Positions 6,452 to 14,453 of a stretch of DNA of 56,099 nt are shown one piece after another. Below the pieces are notes generated by a model. The model worked only from the letters and a program-made list of their open reading frames with translations, made no database searches and had not been told where the DNA came from. The stretch covers positions 1 to 56,099 of the forward strand of contig CAZELU010000009.1 in NCBI GenBank assembly GCA_964513215.1, read 5' to 3'. The position numbers and the translations under genes were made by a program. Within the stretch, counting starts at the first letter, position 1, and every line of letters begins with the position of its first letter. Origin of the DNA: Casp-actino8 sp964513215 (GTDB lineage Bacteria > Actinomycetota > Acidimicrobiia > Acidimicrobiales > Ilumatobacteraceae).

Positions 6452-7429
6452 TTACGTCAGCCTGAGCAACCGTCGGGCGTTGTCGTCGTACGCGGCTTCG
6501 GTGTCGCCGTCGGAAACGATGTCTCGGCGGTCGCTCGGAGCGTCCCAGCCGGCCAGGTTGGTGCCCACCACCAGACGATCGCGACCCACGCGATCGGTCA
6601 ACAGACGAAGTGATCCCTCGTCGTGGAGGTGCTGATCGAACCACAGGCGCTTCAATCCGGCGAGGAAGTCGACCGGGTTCTCCCGGGCCCACGGTCGGGT
6701 GCGACCCTGATGCTCGAGGCGGCCGGCCATGTAGGCGGTCGCGCCGCCACCGTGCGAGACGCAGATGTCGAGACGCGGATGCCGTTCGAGAACGCGCCCG
6801 TACACCAGGTGGGCGATCGCCATGGTCTCCTCGTACAAGAATCCCACCGACAAGTCGAGGTCGTACTTGCGAATACGCGGGTCGCGTAGCGGTCCGTCGA
6901 TACCCCACGGAGCCGGATGCACGAAGATCGGAACGTCGAGGGCAACCGCGCGCTCCCACAGTGGATCGAGTGCCAGCTCGTCGAGGTCGATGCCGAAGTC
7001 GGTTCCGATGTACGCACCCACGAGGCCGTGCTTCTCCACCGCGCGTGTGAGTTCGTCGCATGCCGCCGCGACGTCTTGCATCGGTAGTTGCGCGAATCCG
7101 CGAAATCGGTCGGGATGCGAGGCCACCACTTTGGCCATCTCGTCGTTGTGCCACTGGCAGAAGTTGCGGGCCAGGTCGGCTTCGATGTGGTGAAAGTAAG
7201 TGAGCGGATTGGGTGACAGCACCTGCAGATCGATGCCGAGGTGATCGTTGGCGCGCAGCCGTAGATCCACGTCCATGAACGGCGAGTTGGCGTAGTTCAC
7301 GCCGTCGAGCACGTAGCCACCCACGCGGAAACGCGGACGACCCTCCGGGCCGGTGCCGAGCTCGGGGCCGTAGTGGCCGGCACACCCCATGACTCCACCG
7401 AGCACCACGTGGGCGTGCACATCGATCAT
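6452..7429 (-). CDS. amidohydrolase-2 family (ACMSD-like) hydrolase or decarboxylase
   Basis: The 325-residue protein starts MIDVHAH, giving the first metal ligands (HxH) at residues 5 and 7. Later come FVHPAPWG and VSHGGGA with further histidines. This pattern is that of the ACMSD-like branch, which decarboxylates or hydrolyses aromatic and related acids using zinc. The usual GSD or GTD near the end reads GTNLAGWD, so the catalytic aspartate may be replaced or shifted. A reading frame extends to 7618, but that would overlap the divergent gene, and the MIDVHAH start is typical. Substrate unknown. Confidence 0.85.
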   Translation of the reverse strand: MIDVHAHVVLGGVMGCAGHYGPELGTGPEGRPRFRVGGYVLDGVNYANSPFMDVDLRLRANDHLGIDLQVLSPNPLTYFHHIEADLARNFCQWHNDEMAKVVASHPDRFRGFAQLPMQDVAAACDELTRAVEKHGLVGAYIGTDFGIDLDELALDPLWERAVALDVPIFVHPAPWGIDGPLRDPRIRKYDLDLSVGFLYEETMAIAHLVYGRVLERHPRLDICVSHGGGATAYMAGRLEHQGRTRPWARENPVDFLAGLKRLWFDQHLHDEGSLRLLTDRVGRDRLVVGTNLAGWDAPSDRRDIVSDGDTEAAYDDNARRLLRLT

Positions 7430-7434
7430 GTCGT

Positions 7435-7440
7435 TAGTCT
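7435..7440 (+). promoter_or_regulatory. putative leaderless -10 box of the TIM-barrel gene
   Basis: TAGTCT, 6 nt before the GTG at 7447, inside a 17-bp divergent spacer. Confidence 0.5.
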
Positions 7441-7446
7441 CGCACC

Positions 7447-8268
7447 GTGACGTCGCCCGTTCGGGATTCTGATTCGCGAAACGTGTACTTGGCCGCCGGA
7501 TCGTTCCTCGACGTGTCGGCCGAACGACTCGTCGACATCGCCTGCGGTCTCGACGGCTGCGCCGGAATTGGACTGCGTTTGTCGGGGGAGCATGCGATCG
7601 ACAGCGCCGGGCAAGCACACGACATTCGGTTGCGTCTGAACGAGAGCGACCGAAGGGTGTTCGACGCCGAAGTGGTGCGGGTCACTTCCGGCTTCGATCC
7701 GCGGACGGCTGTTCCCCTCATGGGCCGGGCCAGCGAGGTCGGGGCCAGTCATGTCCTCGCAGTCTCCGATCTCGGCGAGTCGGGTGTTCGCAGTCCACTC
7801 GACGAGTCGATCGACGTCTTTGCTGCGCTGCGCGATCTCGCACGTGAGCACGGTGTCGACGTGGCCGTCGAATACATGGCGTGGACCACGCCGTGTGATG
7901 TGGACGGTGCGTTACGTGTGCACGCCGAAACCGGCTGTCGCATCGTGGTCGACCTGCTGCATCACACCCGCATCGGCGCCACCACGCACGACCTCGACCG
8001 TCTGGTGCGGGCCGACGCCGTGGCTTGGGTGCAGATCTGCGATGCGCCAGCACACCTCGAGGCCGAGTCGCTGCTCCACGAGGCCCGTCACGGGCGCTCG
8101 ATTCCGGGCGAGGGTGGGCTGCCCCTACGCGACTACTTGGACGTGATTCCCTCGCACGTCGACATCAGCATCGAAGTGCAGAGCGATCGTTTGCTCGCGG
8201 TCGAATCGCGCGAACGGGCTCGTCGACTGCTCGACGCGACGCTCGGGTTGGTGAATCGAACTCTCTGA
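7447..8268 (+). CDS. xylose-isomerase-like TIM-barrel protein
   Basis: A 273-residue protein resembling sugar-phosphate isomerase/epimerase TIM barrels. VDVAVEYMAW supplies a probable metal-binding Glu, VVDLLHHTRIG a Asp and His, and IPGEGGLPL is a common closing motif in this family. Such enzymes isomerise sugars, inositols or hydroxypyruvate-like acids, or act as endonuclease IV; the fold is clear, the reaction is not. It starts at GTG 7447, behind a leaderless-type promoter, 17 bp from a divergent amidohydrolase, and ends 9 bp before a convergent P450. Confidence 0.75.
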   Translation: MTSPVRDSDSRNVYLAAGSFLDVSAERLVDIACGLDGCAGIGLRLSGEHAIDSAGQAHDIRLRLNESDRRVFDAEVVRVTSGFDPRTAVPLMGRASEVGASHVLAVSDLGESGVRSPLDESIDVFAALRDLAREHGVDVAVEYMAWTTPCDVDGALRVHAETGCRIVVDLLHHTRIGATTHDLDRLVRADAVAWVQICDAPAHLEAESLLHEARHGRSIPGEGGLPLRDYLDVIPSHVDISIEVQSDRLLAVESRERARRLLDATLGLVNRTL

Positions 8269-8277
8269 AACGGCAGT

Positions 8278-9468
8278 TCAGGAGAACAGAACGGGGTACT
8301 TGCCGAAGTACGGACGCGTGGTCGATTCGTCCATCACGGGCGGATCGTTGGGGTCGGGGCGCGCGCCGTGATCGAACAACGCCTGCACCGCACAGGGCAC
8401 GAGTCCGAAGGTGTGTTCGGCGTCCACGCTGTTGACGGCGGTGAGGCCAGCGGCCAGGTCCTGTCCGATGCACGCATGCATGCCCGATCCGAACGACAGT
8501 CCGTACTGCGACACGCCATCGGGCGTGATGCGATGCGGATTGAAGTCGTCGGCGTCGGCGCCGAACACCGACTGGTCACGGTTCACGGCCAGCAGATCGA
8601 TCACGACTTTGCTGCCTTGCGCGATCTTGCGTCCGCTCTTGAGTTCGATGTCGGCCAGCGCCCACCGCATGGCCACCGGGCTCGAGGGCTGGAGTCGAAT
8701 GGTCTCGTGCGTGCAGCGCTGCACGAACGACCGATCGGTGCGTACCAATGCAACATCCTCGGGGTGCGCGTCGAGCCACTTGAAGATGTTGTGGGCGACA
8801 CGTGTGAACGCGGTCGCCGAGGTGTGTGCTCCGGCCAACAAGTAGAACGCGACTTCGCGGACCAGTACGTCGTGTGGCAGATGCAGCTGGTCTTCGTTGG
8901 CCAGCAGGATGCTCATGACGTCCTTGGGCAACTCGTGGCCGGCATCGAGCAGAGCCTTGCGGCGAGCCAAAGAGGGCTTCACGAACTCCTCGTCGAACTC
9001 GGACAGCTTGCCGGCCACCTCGGCGCGTTTGGCGTCCTTGTCGCCCGTGAAGTGAGCGAGTGTCGCACCTTCGATGAAGCGCATCAGATAGTCGTACAAG
9101 CGATGTGTCTCCTCGGGGGTTCCGAGAGGGCGATCGACGCCGGCCGTGCTGGCGGCCAGGTTCATCATCATCTGGTGGCCCAGGTCGACGAGTTCGGCCC
9201 GACCAGTCGCCACGTGCGGAGCGATGGTCTCGGAAATGATCGGCGGAAACAGCGTGCGCTCGTACAACTCGAAGGTCTCGCGACGGAACAGACGATTCTC
9301 GAGTCGACGGCGGTCGCGATGCTCGGCCCCGTGCAGGTTCACGAGCACGTCACCCATGATCACTTCACCGGCGTCGTAGAGAGCTTGGCGCAAGTCCTTC
9401 TGGCGGTACGTGTCCTTGGCCTCGTCGAAGGTCGAGATCGTGACGACCGGGATGTCGGTGGTGCTCAT
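8278..9468 (-). CDS. cytochrome P450 (paralogue A)
   Basis: A 396-residue soluble bacterial P450. The C-helix HxxxR is in EHRDRR, the I-helix reads AGAHTS, the ExxR motif is ETIR, and the haem loop FGSGMHACIG places the thiolate Cys at about 333. The acidic residue normally before the I-helix Thr is His, which affects proton delivery; I know this pattern mainly from CYP51. It is the last gene of a four-gene operon (SDR, ThuA-like, SDR, P450) with 10-bp gaps. It is clearly paralogous to the divergent P450 at 11815, sharing an N-terminal RLENRLFRR block and a C-terminal ESTTR block. Substrate unknown. Confidence 0.95.
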   Translation of the reverse strand: MSTTDIPVVTISTFDEAKDTYRQKDLRQALYDAGEVIMGDVLVNLHGAEHRDRRRLENRLFRRETFELYERTLFPPIISETIAPHVATGRAELVDLGHQMMMNLAASTAGVDRPLGTPEETHRLYDYLMRFIEGATLAHFTGDKDAKRAEVAGKLSEFDEEFVKPSLARRKALLDAGHELPKDVMSILLANEDQLHLPHDVLVREVAFYLLAGAHTSATAFTRVAHNIFKWLDAHPEDVALVRTDRSFVQRCTHETIRLQPSSPVAMRWALADIELKSGRKIAQGSKVVIDLLAVNRDQSVFGADADDFNPHRITPDGVSQYGLSFGSGMHACIGQDLAAGLTAVNSVDAEHTFGLVPCAVQALFDHGARPDPNDPPVMDESTTRPYFGKYPVLFS

Positions 9469-9478
9469 GGTCTCAGTC

Positions 9479-10243
9479 TTATGCGTTGGTGACGCCGAGC
9501 CCGAGCCCGCCGTCGACGGTCATGACGGCGCCGGTGGTCCATTCGGCCCGGGCCAGATACTCGATCGCCTCGGCGATCTCTTCCGAGGTGCCGATGCGAC
9601 CCAGCGCGTGGGCCGACGACAGGCCCTGCAGCCGCTCGAATGCGGTGGCATCGTCGAACAGGCCCGCGCGTTGATTGATTTCGGTGAACACGCCGCCGGG
9701 CCTGACACACGACACCCGAACTCCCTTGGGTCCGAGTTCGGCGGCGAGCACACCCGTGAGCGTCTCGACGGCACCCTTGGTGGCTGCGTAAGGCGAGGCA
9801 CCCGGGAACGCGCGCTGCGAATGCACCGATCCGATGAAGATCACCGCACCCTGGCTCGCCTCGAGATGGGGGAGTGCAGACTGCGTGAGCATCATCCCCG
9901 CGATCACATTCGAGTGGAAGACGTCGATGAGGCTCTGCTCGTCGAGGGTCCCGAGCGGACCGCGGTACATGTTGCCCGCGTTGTTCACCAGTACGTCGAG
10001 GCGTCCGCCTCCGTGCGAGAAGGCGGCCTCGATCATCGCGACCCGGTCGGCCGCGACCGTCACGTCACCCACCACCGCGGTGCAGCGTTCGCCGATCGAT
10101 TCGGCCACCGCACGAACCTTGTCGGCGCGGCGACCCGAGATGGTGACCAATGCTCCACGATCGGCGAAGTGTTTCGCGGCCCCCGCGCCCAATCCTGAGC
10201 CGCCACCGGTGATCAACACCGACATTCCTTCGATCGGTCTCAT
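9479..10243 (-). CDS. short-chain dehydrogenase/reductase (SDR)
   Basis: A 254-residue SDR with TGGGSGLG, NNAG, SVHS (Ser) and YAATK (Tyr and Lys), and RPGG in place of the usual PG. SGRR after the second strand suggests NADP use, by inference. It is the third gene of the operon starting at 11761, 10 bp from both neighbours. Confidence 0.9.
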   Translation of the reverse strand: MRPIEGMSVLITGGGSGLGAGAAKHFADRGALVTISGRRADKVRAVAESIGERCTAVVGDVTVAADRVAMIEAAFSHGGGRLDVLVNNAGNMYRGPLGTLDEQSLIDVFHSNVIAGMMLTQSALPHLEASQGAVIFIGSVHSQRAFPGASPYAATKGAVETLTGVLAAELGPKGVRVSCVRPGGVFTEINQRAGLFDDATAFERLQGLSSAHALGRIGTSEEIAEAIEYLARAEWTTGAVMTVDGGLGLGVTNA

Positions 10244-10253
10244 GCGATCACTC

Positions 10254-10973
10254 TCATGACATGACTCCTGTCTCGGTTGGAACCCGTGCGGCCCAACGAA
10301 CCGATTGATCGATCAGTCGTGACACGTCGGGATGTCGCAACGACTCCACGTCGTGGCCGAAGCACACGTACGCCACGCGACCCTCACCGAAGCGATGAGT
10401 CCAGACCACCGGCTGATCGCGGTCGTCGGGAGTGCGGCGAGCGGTGGCCAGAACGTCCACGTCACGCAGAGCAAGATCGCCGTACACCTCGTCGTCGAGG
10501 GTGACGGTGCGCGAGACACCGCGGGTGATGTCGTGGGCCCCATCGACGATCGTGGCCGTCACCGGTCCGCGCGGGGGATGAGACGACACGTCCCACACCC
10601 AGCCGCCGCCCATCACATCGGCCCACTCGGGCCAGTCGTCGAAGCAGATCGGTGCGGTGTGATTGCCCACCAGGCCGCCGCCCTGGCCGACGAATGCGGT
10701 GATTGCCGCTCGGGTCGTCGGCGAAGTCGTGTACGACCACTCATCACGCCATTGGGCGTAGCGATCGGCGAGCATGCGCCACCGCAGCGCGTTCACCACC
10801 AACACGTCGACTCGCGGGTCGTCGAGCAACGAGACGACGTCGTCAGGATGATCGACGAGCGTGACGTCGCGGCCGGTTCGCTCGACGATCGTGGCCAGCG
10901 CGGGCCCGGTCTCCACGAATGCGTGCGCGTAATCGGGGCCGCCGCTGAGAACGACCGCGCGCGGAGCCGTCAT
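10254..10973 (-). CDS. ThuA-like (class I glutamine-amidotransferase fold) protein
   Basis: A 239-residue protein of the ThuA-like family. AVVLSGG opens the flavodoxin-like fold, GGGLVGNHTA occupies the nucleophile-elbow position without a cysteine, and VVWTHRFGEGRVAYVCFGHD is the typical end segment. ThuA was named for trehalose utilisation in rhizobia, where it helps 3-keto-sugar metabolism; the biochemical role of most relatives is open. The neighbouring SDRs and a TrmB-family regulator fit sugar-like chemistry. It overlaps the upstream SDR by 4 nt, implying translational coupling. Confidence 0.85.
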   Translation of the reverse strand: MTAPRAVVLSGGPDYAHAFVETGPALATIVERTGRDVTLVDHPDDVVSLLDDPRVDVLVVNALRWRMLADRYAQWRDEWSYTTSPTTRAAITAFVGQGGGLVGNHTAPICFDDWPEWADVMGGGWVWDVSSHPPRGPVTATIVDGAHDITRGVSRTVTLDDEVYGDLALRDVDVLATARRTPDDRDQPVVWTHRFGEGRVAYVCFGHDVESLRHPDVSRLIDQSVRWAARVPTETGVMS

Positions 10974-11761
10974 GACTTGGATGTGTGGCCGACGGAATCG
11001 ACACTGGCCGGACGGGGCAAGTGAGCGATCACCGATCCGGTGACGCCACCGTCGACCACGATGTTCTGCCCGTGTATGTACGACGCCTCGTCGGAGGCAA
11101 GGAAGAGCACCACCGAGGCGATGTCATCGGACGTTCCGAGCCGTCCGAGGGGCACCTTCGATTCGCGGGCCTGACGTGTGGCCGGATCAGCGTAGATGGG
11201 TTCGGACATGCCGGCGTCGATGAGACCGGGAGCCACCGCGTTCACGCGAATGCCGAGTGAGCCCCATTCGATGGCCATCTGCGACGTGAGCAGAGCGACG
11301 GCGGCCTTGGTGGAACCGTACGCACCCGCGTTGGGGCCAGCGGCCACACCGTTCATGGAGGTGATGTTGACGATCGCGCCAGGCGTTCCCGAGTCGCGCC
11401 AGGCCGATGCCGCGGCGCGCGACATCAGGAACGTGCCGACGAGATTCACGTCGACCACGGCGCGAAAGGCGTCGGATGCGAGATCGAGCAGCGGTCCGAA
11501 GCGCACGATGCCGGCGTTGTTCACGAGAACGTCGACCGGCCCGTGATCGGCGAACACCGATGACGCGAACGACTCGTCGCTGATCGATCCGGACACGCGC
11601 GTGACGTCGGAGCGCTGCGCGAGCGAAGAACCATCGAACGACACGTCGACGGCGATCACGCGGTAGCCGGCGTCGGCCGCGCGTTCGGCGATGCGCTGAC
11701 CGAGGCCACGGCCGGCCCCGGTCACCAGGAGCGACTTGGGTCGAGATGCGTTCGCGGCCAT
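10970..11761 (-). CDS. short-chain dehydrogenase/reductase (SDR)
   Basis: A 263-residue SDR with TGAGRGLG, NNAG, YGSTK (Tyr and Lys), APG and the C-terminal IHGQNIVVDGG. The Asp in VIAVDVS suggests NAD use, by inference. It is the first gene of a four-gene operon: SDR, ThuA-like, SDR, P450. The ATG at 11761 has TAGTTT 7 nt upstream on the minus strand and no Shine-Dalgarno sequence. That box lies inside the palindrome at 11768-11782. Confidence 0.9.
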   Translation of the reverse strand: MAANASRPKSLLVTGAGRGLGQRIAERAADAGYRVIAVDVSFDGSSLAQRSDVTRVSGSISDESFASSVFADHGPVDVLVNNAGIVRFGPLLDLASDAFRAVVDVNLVGTFLMSRAAASAWRDSGTPGAIVNITSMNGVAAGPNAGAYGSTKAAVALLTSQMAIEWGSLGIRVNAVAPGLIDAGMSEPIYADPATRQARESKVPLGRLGTSDDIASVVLFLASDEASYIHGQNIVVDGGVTGSVIAHLPRPASVDSVGHTSKS

Positions 11762-11767
11762 CGACGA

Positions 11768-11782
11768 GAAACTATCCGTTTC
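11768..11782. promoter_or_regulatory. operator-like palindrome over the SDR/P450 operon promoter
   Basis: GAAACTATCCGTTTC is a perfect 5-bp inverted repeat around TATCC. It covers the minus-strand -10 box TAGTTT (11774 to 11769), 7 nt from the ATG at 11761. It lies in the 53-bp spacer between divergent P450-bearing operons, so it is a candidate site for the TrmB-family regulator encoded at 13083. Confidence 0.45.
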
Positions 11783-11797
11783 ATGGTGTTATCGGTC

Positions 11798-11803
11798 TAG
11801 GGT
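11798..11803 (+). promoter_or_regulatory. possible -10 box of P450 paralogue B
   Basis: TAGGGT, 11 nt before the ATG at 11815. The surrounding 10-mer TATCGGTCTA also occurs near 21205, upstream of the ABC operon. Confidence 0.3.
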
Positions 11804-11814
11804 GAGCGAGCGCG

Positions 11815-13035
11815 ATGAAGACGATTGCTCTGTCCACGTACGCGGACGCCCGTGAGGCCTACCGGCACAAGGGATTGCAGCAGGCCTTGTACGACGAGGG
11901 TCAGCGGCTCATGTCGGGAGTCATCGTCAATTTGCACGGGCAGGCTCATCTCGACCGCCGACGGCTCGAGAACCGACTGTTCCGACGCGACGTGTTCGCG
12001 TGGTACGAGGCCGAACGGATCCCGGCGATCATCGCATCGGTTCTCGATCGGGCGATCGCGGCCGGTCGAGCCGATCTGCTCCCTCTCGCGCGCCGCACGA
12101 TGATGACCCTGTCGATCGCCGTGGCCGGTGTCGACCGCGTGGTGGGTGACGACGCCGAACTCGACGAGCTCTACGCGCTCATGGACCGACTGGCTCGGGC
12201 GTCCACGGTGGCCCACGCGGTGGGCGACAAGACCGCGATCATCGACGATGGAGACCGCGCCCTCGGCGAGTTCAGCGAGCGTTTCTTCACGCCTTCACTC
12301 GACCGGCGCCGTCGACTCATCGAATCGTTCGAGAGCGGTGCGATCGCCGAAGACGAGTTGCCTCGCGACGTTCTCACCACGTTGCTGCGCAACCAGGACC
12401 GGCTCGAACTGCCGCCCGACATCGTCCTACGCGAGGTCGCCTATTTCCCGTGGGTGGGTTCGCACTCCACCTCGAATCAACTCGTGCACGCGATGCATCA
12501 CGTGTTCGAGTGGATCGAGGCCCGTCCGAACGACCGGGAGAGGTTGTCCGCCGATCGAATTCTTCTGCAGAGGTTCGTCCACGAATCGTTGCGACTTCAT
12601 CCCGCCAGCCCTGTCTCATTGAGGCATGCGCTGGAAGACATCGTGTTGAAGTCGGGAGTCGAGATCCCGCGTGGGTCTCTGGTCGCCGTCGAACTCGACA
12701 AGGCGAATCGTGATCCGTCTGTATGGGGTGATCACGCCGACGAGTTCGACCCGTTCCGCCCTCTCGCCGAGGGTGTCATGCCCTGGGGCCTGTCGTTCGG
12801 ACACGGGGTGCACGCCTGCCTCGGCCAGGAACTGGCCGGCGGACTCGAGTGTCCGGCTCATGTGACCGCGGGGAGTAACGACGACCCAGGTGATCACCTC
12901 TACGGGTCGATCGCGGTGATGGCTCGGGCGATCTTGTTGGCCGGGGCTCGTCGCGATCCGGCCGACCCGCCTCGTCGGGACGAGTCGACCACACGACAGG
13001 TGTGGGGTCGCTACCCGGTCGTCTTCGCCCGGTGA
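11815..13035 (+). CDS. cytochrome P450 (paralogue B)
   Basis: A 406-residue P450. HLDRR gives the C-helix HxxxR, ESLR is ExxR, and FGHGVHACLG carries the haem Cys at about 335. The I-helix reads VGSHST: Ala is Val, the acidic residue is His and the first Thr is Ser, further from consensus than paralogue A. The two proteins align along their length (LQQALYDEG, NLHGQAH, RRLENRLFRR, and ESTTR near the C-terminus), so they derive from a duplication and sit in divergent operons. TrmB follows 47 bp downstream. It may act on the same substrate class as paralogue A or at a later step. Confidence 0.95.
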   Translation: MKTIALSTYADAREAYRHKGLQQALYDEGQRLMSGVIVNLHGQAHLDRRRLENRLFRRDVFAWYEAERIPAIIASVLDRAIAAGRADLLPLARRTMMTLSIAVAGVDRVVGDDAELDELYALMDRLARASTVAHAVGDKTAIIDDGDRALGEFSERFFTPSLDRRRRLIESFESGAIAEDELPRDVLTTLLRNQDRLELPPDIVLREVAYFPWVGSHSTSNQLVHAMHHVFEWIEARPNDRERLSADRILLQRFVHESLRLHPASPVSLRHALEDIVLKSGVEIPRGSLVAVELDKANRDPSVWGDHADEFDPFRPLAEGVMPWGLSFGHGVHACLGQELAGGLECPAHVTAGSNDDPGDHLYGSIAVMARAILLAGARRDPADPPRRDESTTRQVWGRYPVVFAR

Positions 13036-13070
13036 TCGACTGATCCTTGGTCGAGTCCCCAACTCCTGTC

Positions 13071-13076
13071 TAGTTT
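13071..13076 (+). promoter_or_regulatory. putative leaderless -10 box of the TrmB-family gene
   Basis: TAGTTT, 6 nt before the ATG at 13083. Confidence 0.5.
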
Positions 13077-13082
13077 CGGGTC

Positions 13083-13961
13083 ATGCACACTCAACGTGCG
13101 GTCGAGTTGCTCCAACAAGCCGGTATGTCGGGCTACGAAGCCAAGGCGTACGTCGCGTTGCTCGGAGCCTCGTCGCCGATGAACGGCTACGAGGTGGCCA
13201 AGACGAGTGGCGTCCCGCGAAGCACCGTGTACGAAACCCTGGCCAAGTTGGTGAGGCGGGGAGCGGCCATGACGGTGTCAGCCGACGATGGCAGTTCTCG
13301 CTACATAGCACTCGAGTCCGACCGCTTCGTCGCGGGTCTGCGGCGCGACCTGTCGTCGACACTCGACGGTCTCGACGCGATTCTGGCCGAAGTGAGCGGC
13401 GATCAGAACACGACGGTCGTTGTGCACGTCAACGGTCGCGCACAGGTGCGTGACCGATTCATCGACGTGATCAACAAGTCGCGCGAGCGCTTGTGGCTCT
13501 CGGTCTGGCCGCGAGGTGCCGACGAACTTCGGGCGTCCGTGACCGCCGCCGCTGATCGCGGGGTCGAGATCACCTCGGTCGTCTTCGGCCGAGGTGTGGA
13601 CTTGCCGGGTCAAGTGATCGAGCACGAGTACTCCGATCCGGCCACGGTTGTCGACGTCATGGGCTGTCTGTTCTACGTCGCGGTCGCCGATCAGAGCGAA
13701 GCCATCGTCGGCATTCGCGAGAATGGCTCGACGTGGGGTGTGTGGAGCGACGACTTGGCGATCGTGACCCTTGCCTTGCAGTACGTGTACCACGACATCT
13801 CGATGCAGCTCATGGGCAAGCGACTGGCCGAACTCGGCGAGCCCGACTTCATCGGTACACGGATCGAGTTCTCCGACATGCAGTCGACCGCGATGCTGGG
13901 CCGTTCGTTGCGCTACTTGGCCGAGCGCACGGCGTCGAGTTCGAGCCGTACGACCCGTTGA
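13083..13961 (+). CDS. TrmB-family transcriptional regulator
   Basis: A 292-residue protein. Residues 1-70 form a winged helix: MSGYEAKAYVALL, then VAKTSGVPRSTVYETLAKLV, the TrmB-type recognition helix. The remainder resembles the phospholipase-D-like effector domain of TrmB proteins. TrmB regulators respond to sugars in the archaea where they were characterised; many bacterial members are uncharacterised. Its place behind the P450 gene and near the ThuA-like operon makes it the likely local regulator, perhaps through the palindrome at 11768. It has its own leaderless-type promoter and ends 3 bp before the convergent coxS. Confidence 0.85.
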   Translation: MHTQRAVELLQQAGMSGYEAKAYVALLGASSPMNGYEVAKTSGVPRSTVYETLAKLVRRGAAMTVSADDGSSRYIALESDRFVAGLRRDLSSTLDGLDAILAEVSGDQNTTVVVHVNGRAQVRDRFIDVINKSRERLWLSVWPRGADELRASVTAAADRGVEITSVVFGRGVDLPGQVIEHEYSDPATVVDVMGCLFYVAVADQSEAIVGIRENGSTWGVWSDDLAIVTLALQYVYHDISMQLMGKRLAELGEPDFIGTRIEFSDMQSTAMLGRSLRYLAERTASSSSRTTR

Positions 13962-13964
13962 TTC

Positions 13965-14453
13965 TCAAGGGGTCGGGTGCTCCACGGCCCAGCGCACCGA
14001 CTCGACGATCATCTGGTAGCCCGTGCAACGGCACAAGTTGCCTTCGAGCCCGTGTCGGATCTGCTCGTCAGTCGGGTCGGGAACCTCGCGAAGCAGACTG
14101 GTGGTGGCCATGACCATGCCCGGTGTGCAGTAACCGCACTGCAGACCGTGGCACTGACGGAAACCCTCCTGCACGGCCGACATGCCGTTGTACGGACCCG
14201 ACAGACCTTCGATGGTCGTGATCGAACTACCGTCGGCCTGGACCGCGAGAACCGTGCAGCTCTTGGCCGACTCGCCGTCGATCATGATCGAGCACGCCCC
14301 GCAGTTCGACGTGTCGCAGCCGACGTGGGTGCCGGTGAGGCGAGCGTGTTCGCGGATGAAGTGCACCAGCAAGGTGCGGGCATCGATGGTACGGGTGATG
14401 GCCTGACCATTGATGGTCATCGACACCGTCACGTTGCGAGTGATCGTGCTCAC
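13965..14453 (-). CDS. coxS: CoxS-type [2Fe-2S] subunit of a molybdenum hydroxylase
   Basis: A 162-residue iron-sulfur subunit. The plant-type cluster uses Cys46, 51, 54 and 66 (GCDTSNCGAC and later C). The second cluster uses Cys106, 109, 141 and 143 (CGYC and CRC). It passes electrons from the molybdenum centre toward FAD in the xanthine oxidase family. The GTG at 14453 overlaps the coxL stop in GTGA, so translation is coupled; an upstream extension to 14627 would lie within coxL and is not believed. A coxM (FAD subunit) gene is not adjacent. Confidence 0.93.
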   Translation of the reverse strand: MSTITRNVTVSMTINGQAITRTIDARTLLVHFIREHARLTGTHVGCDTSNCGACSIMIDGESAKSCTVLAVQADGSSITTIEGLSGPYNGMSAVQEGFRQCHGLQCGYCTPGMVMATTSLLREVPDPTDEQIRHGLEGNLCRCTGYQMIVESVRWAVEHPTP

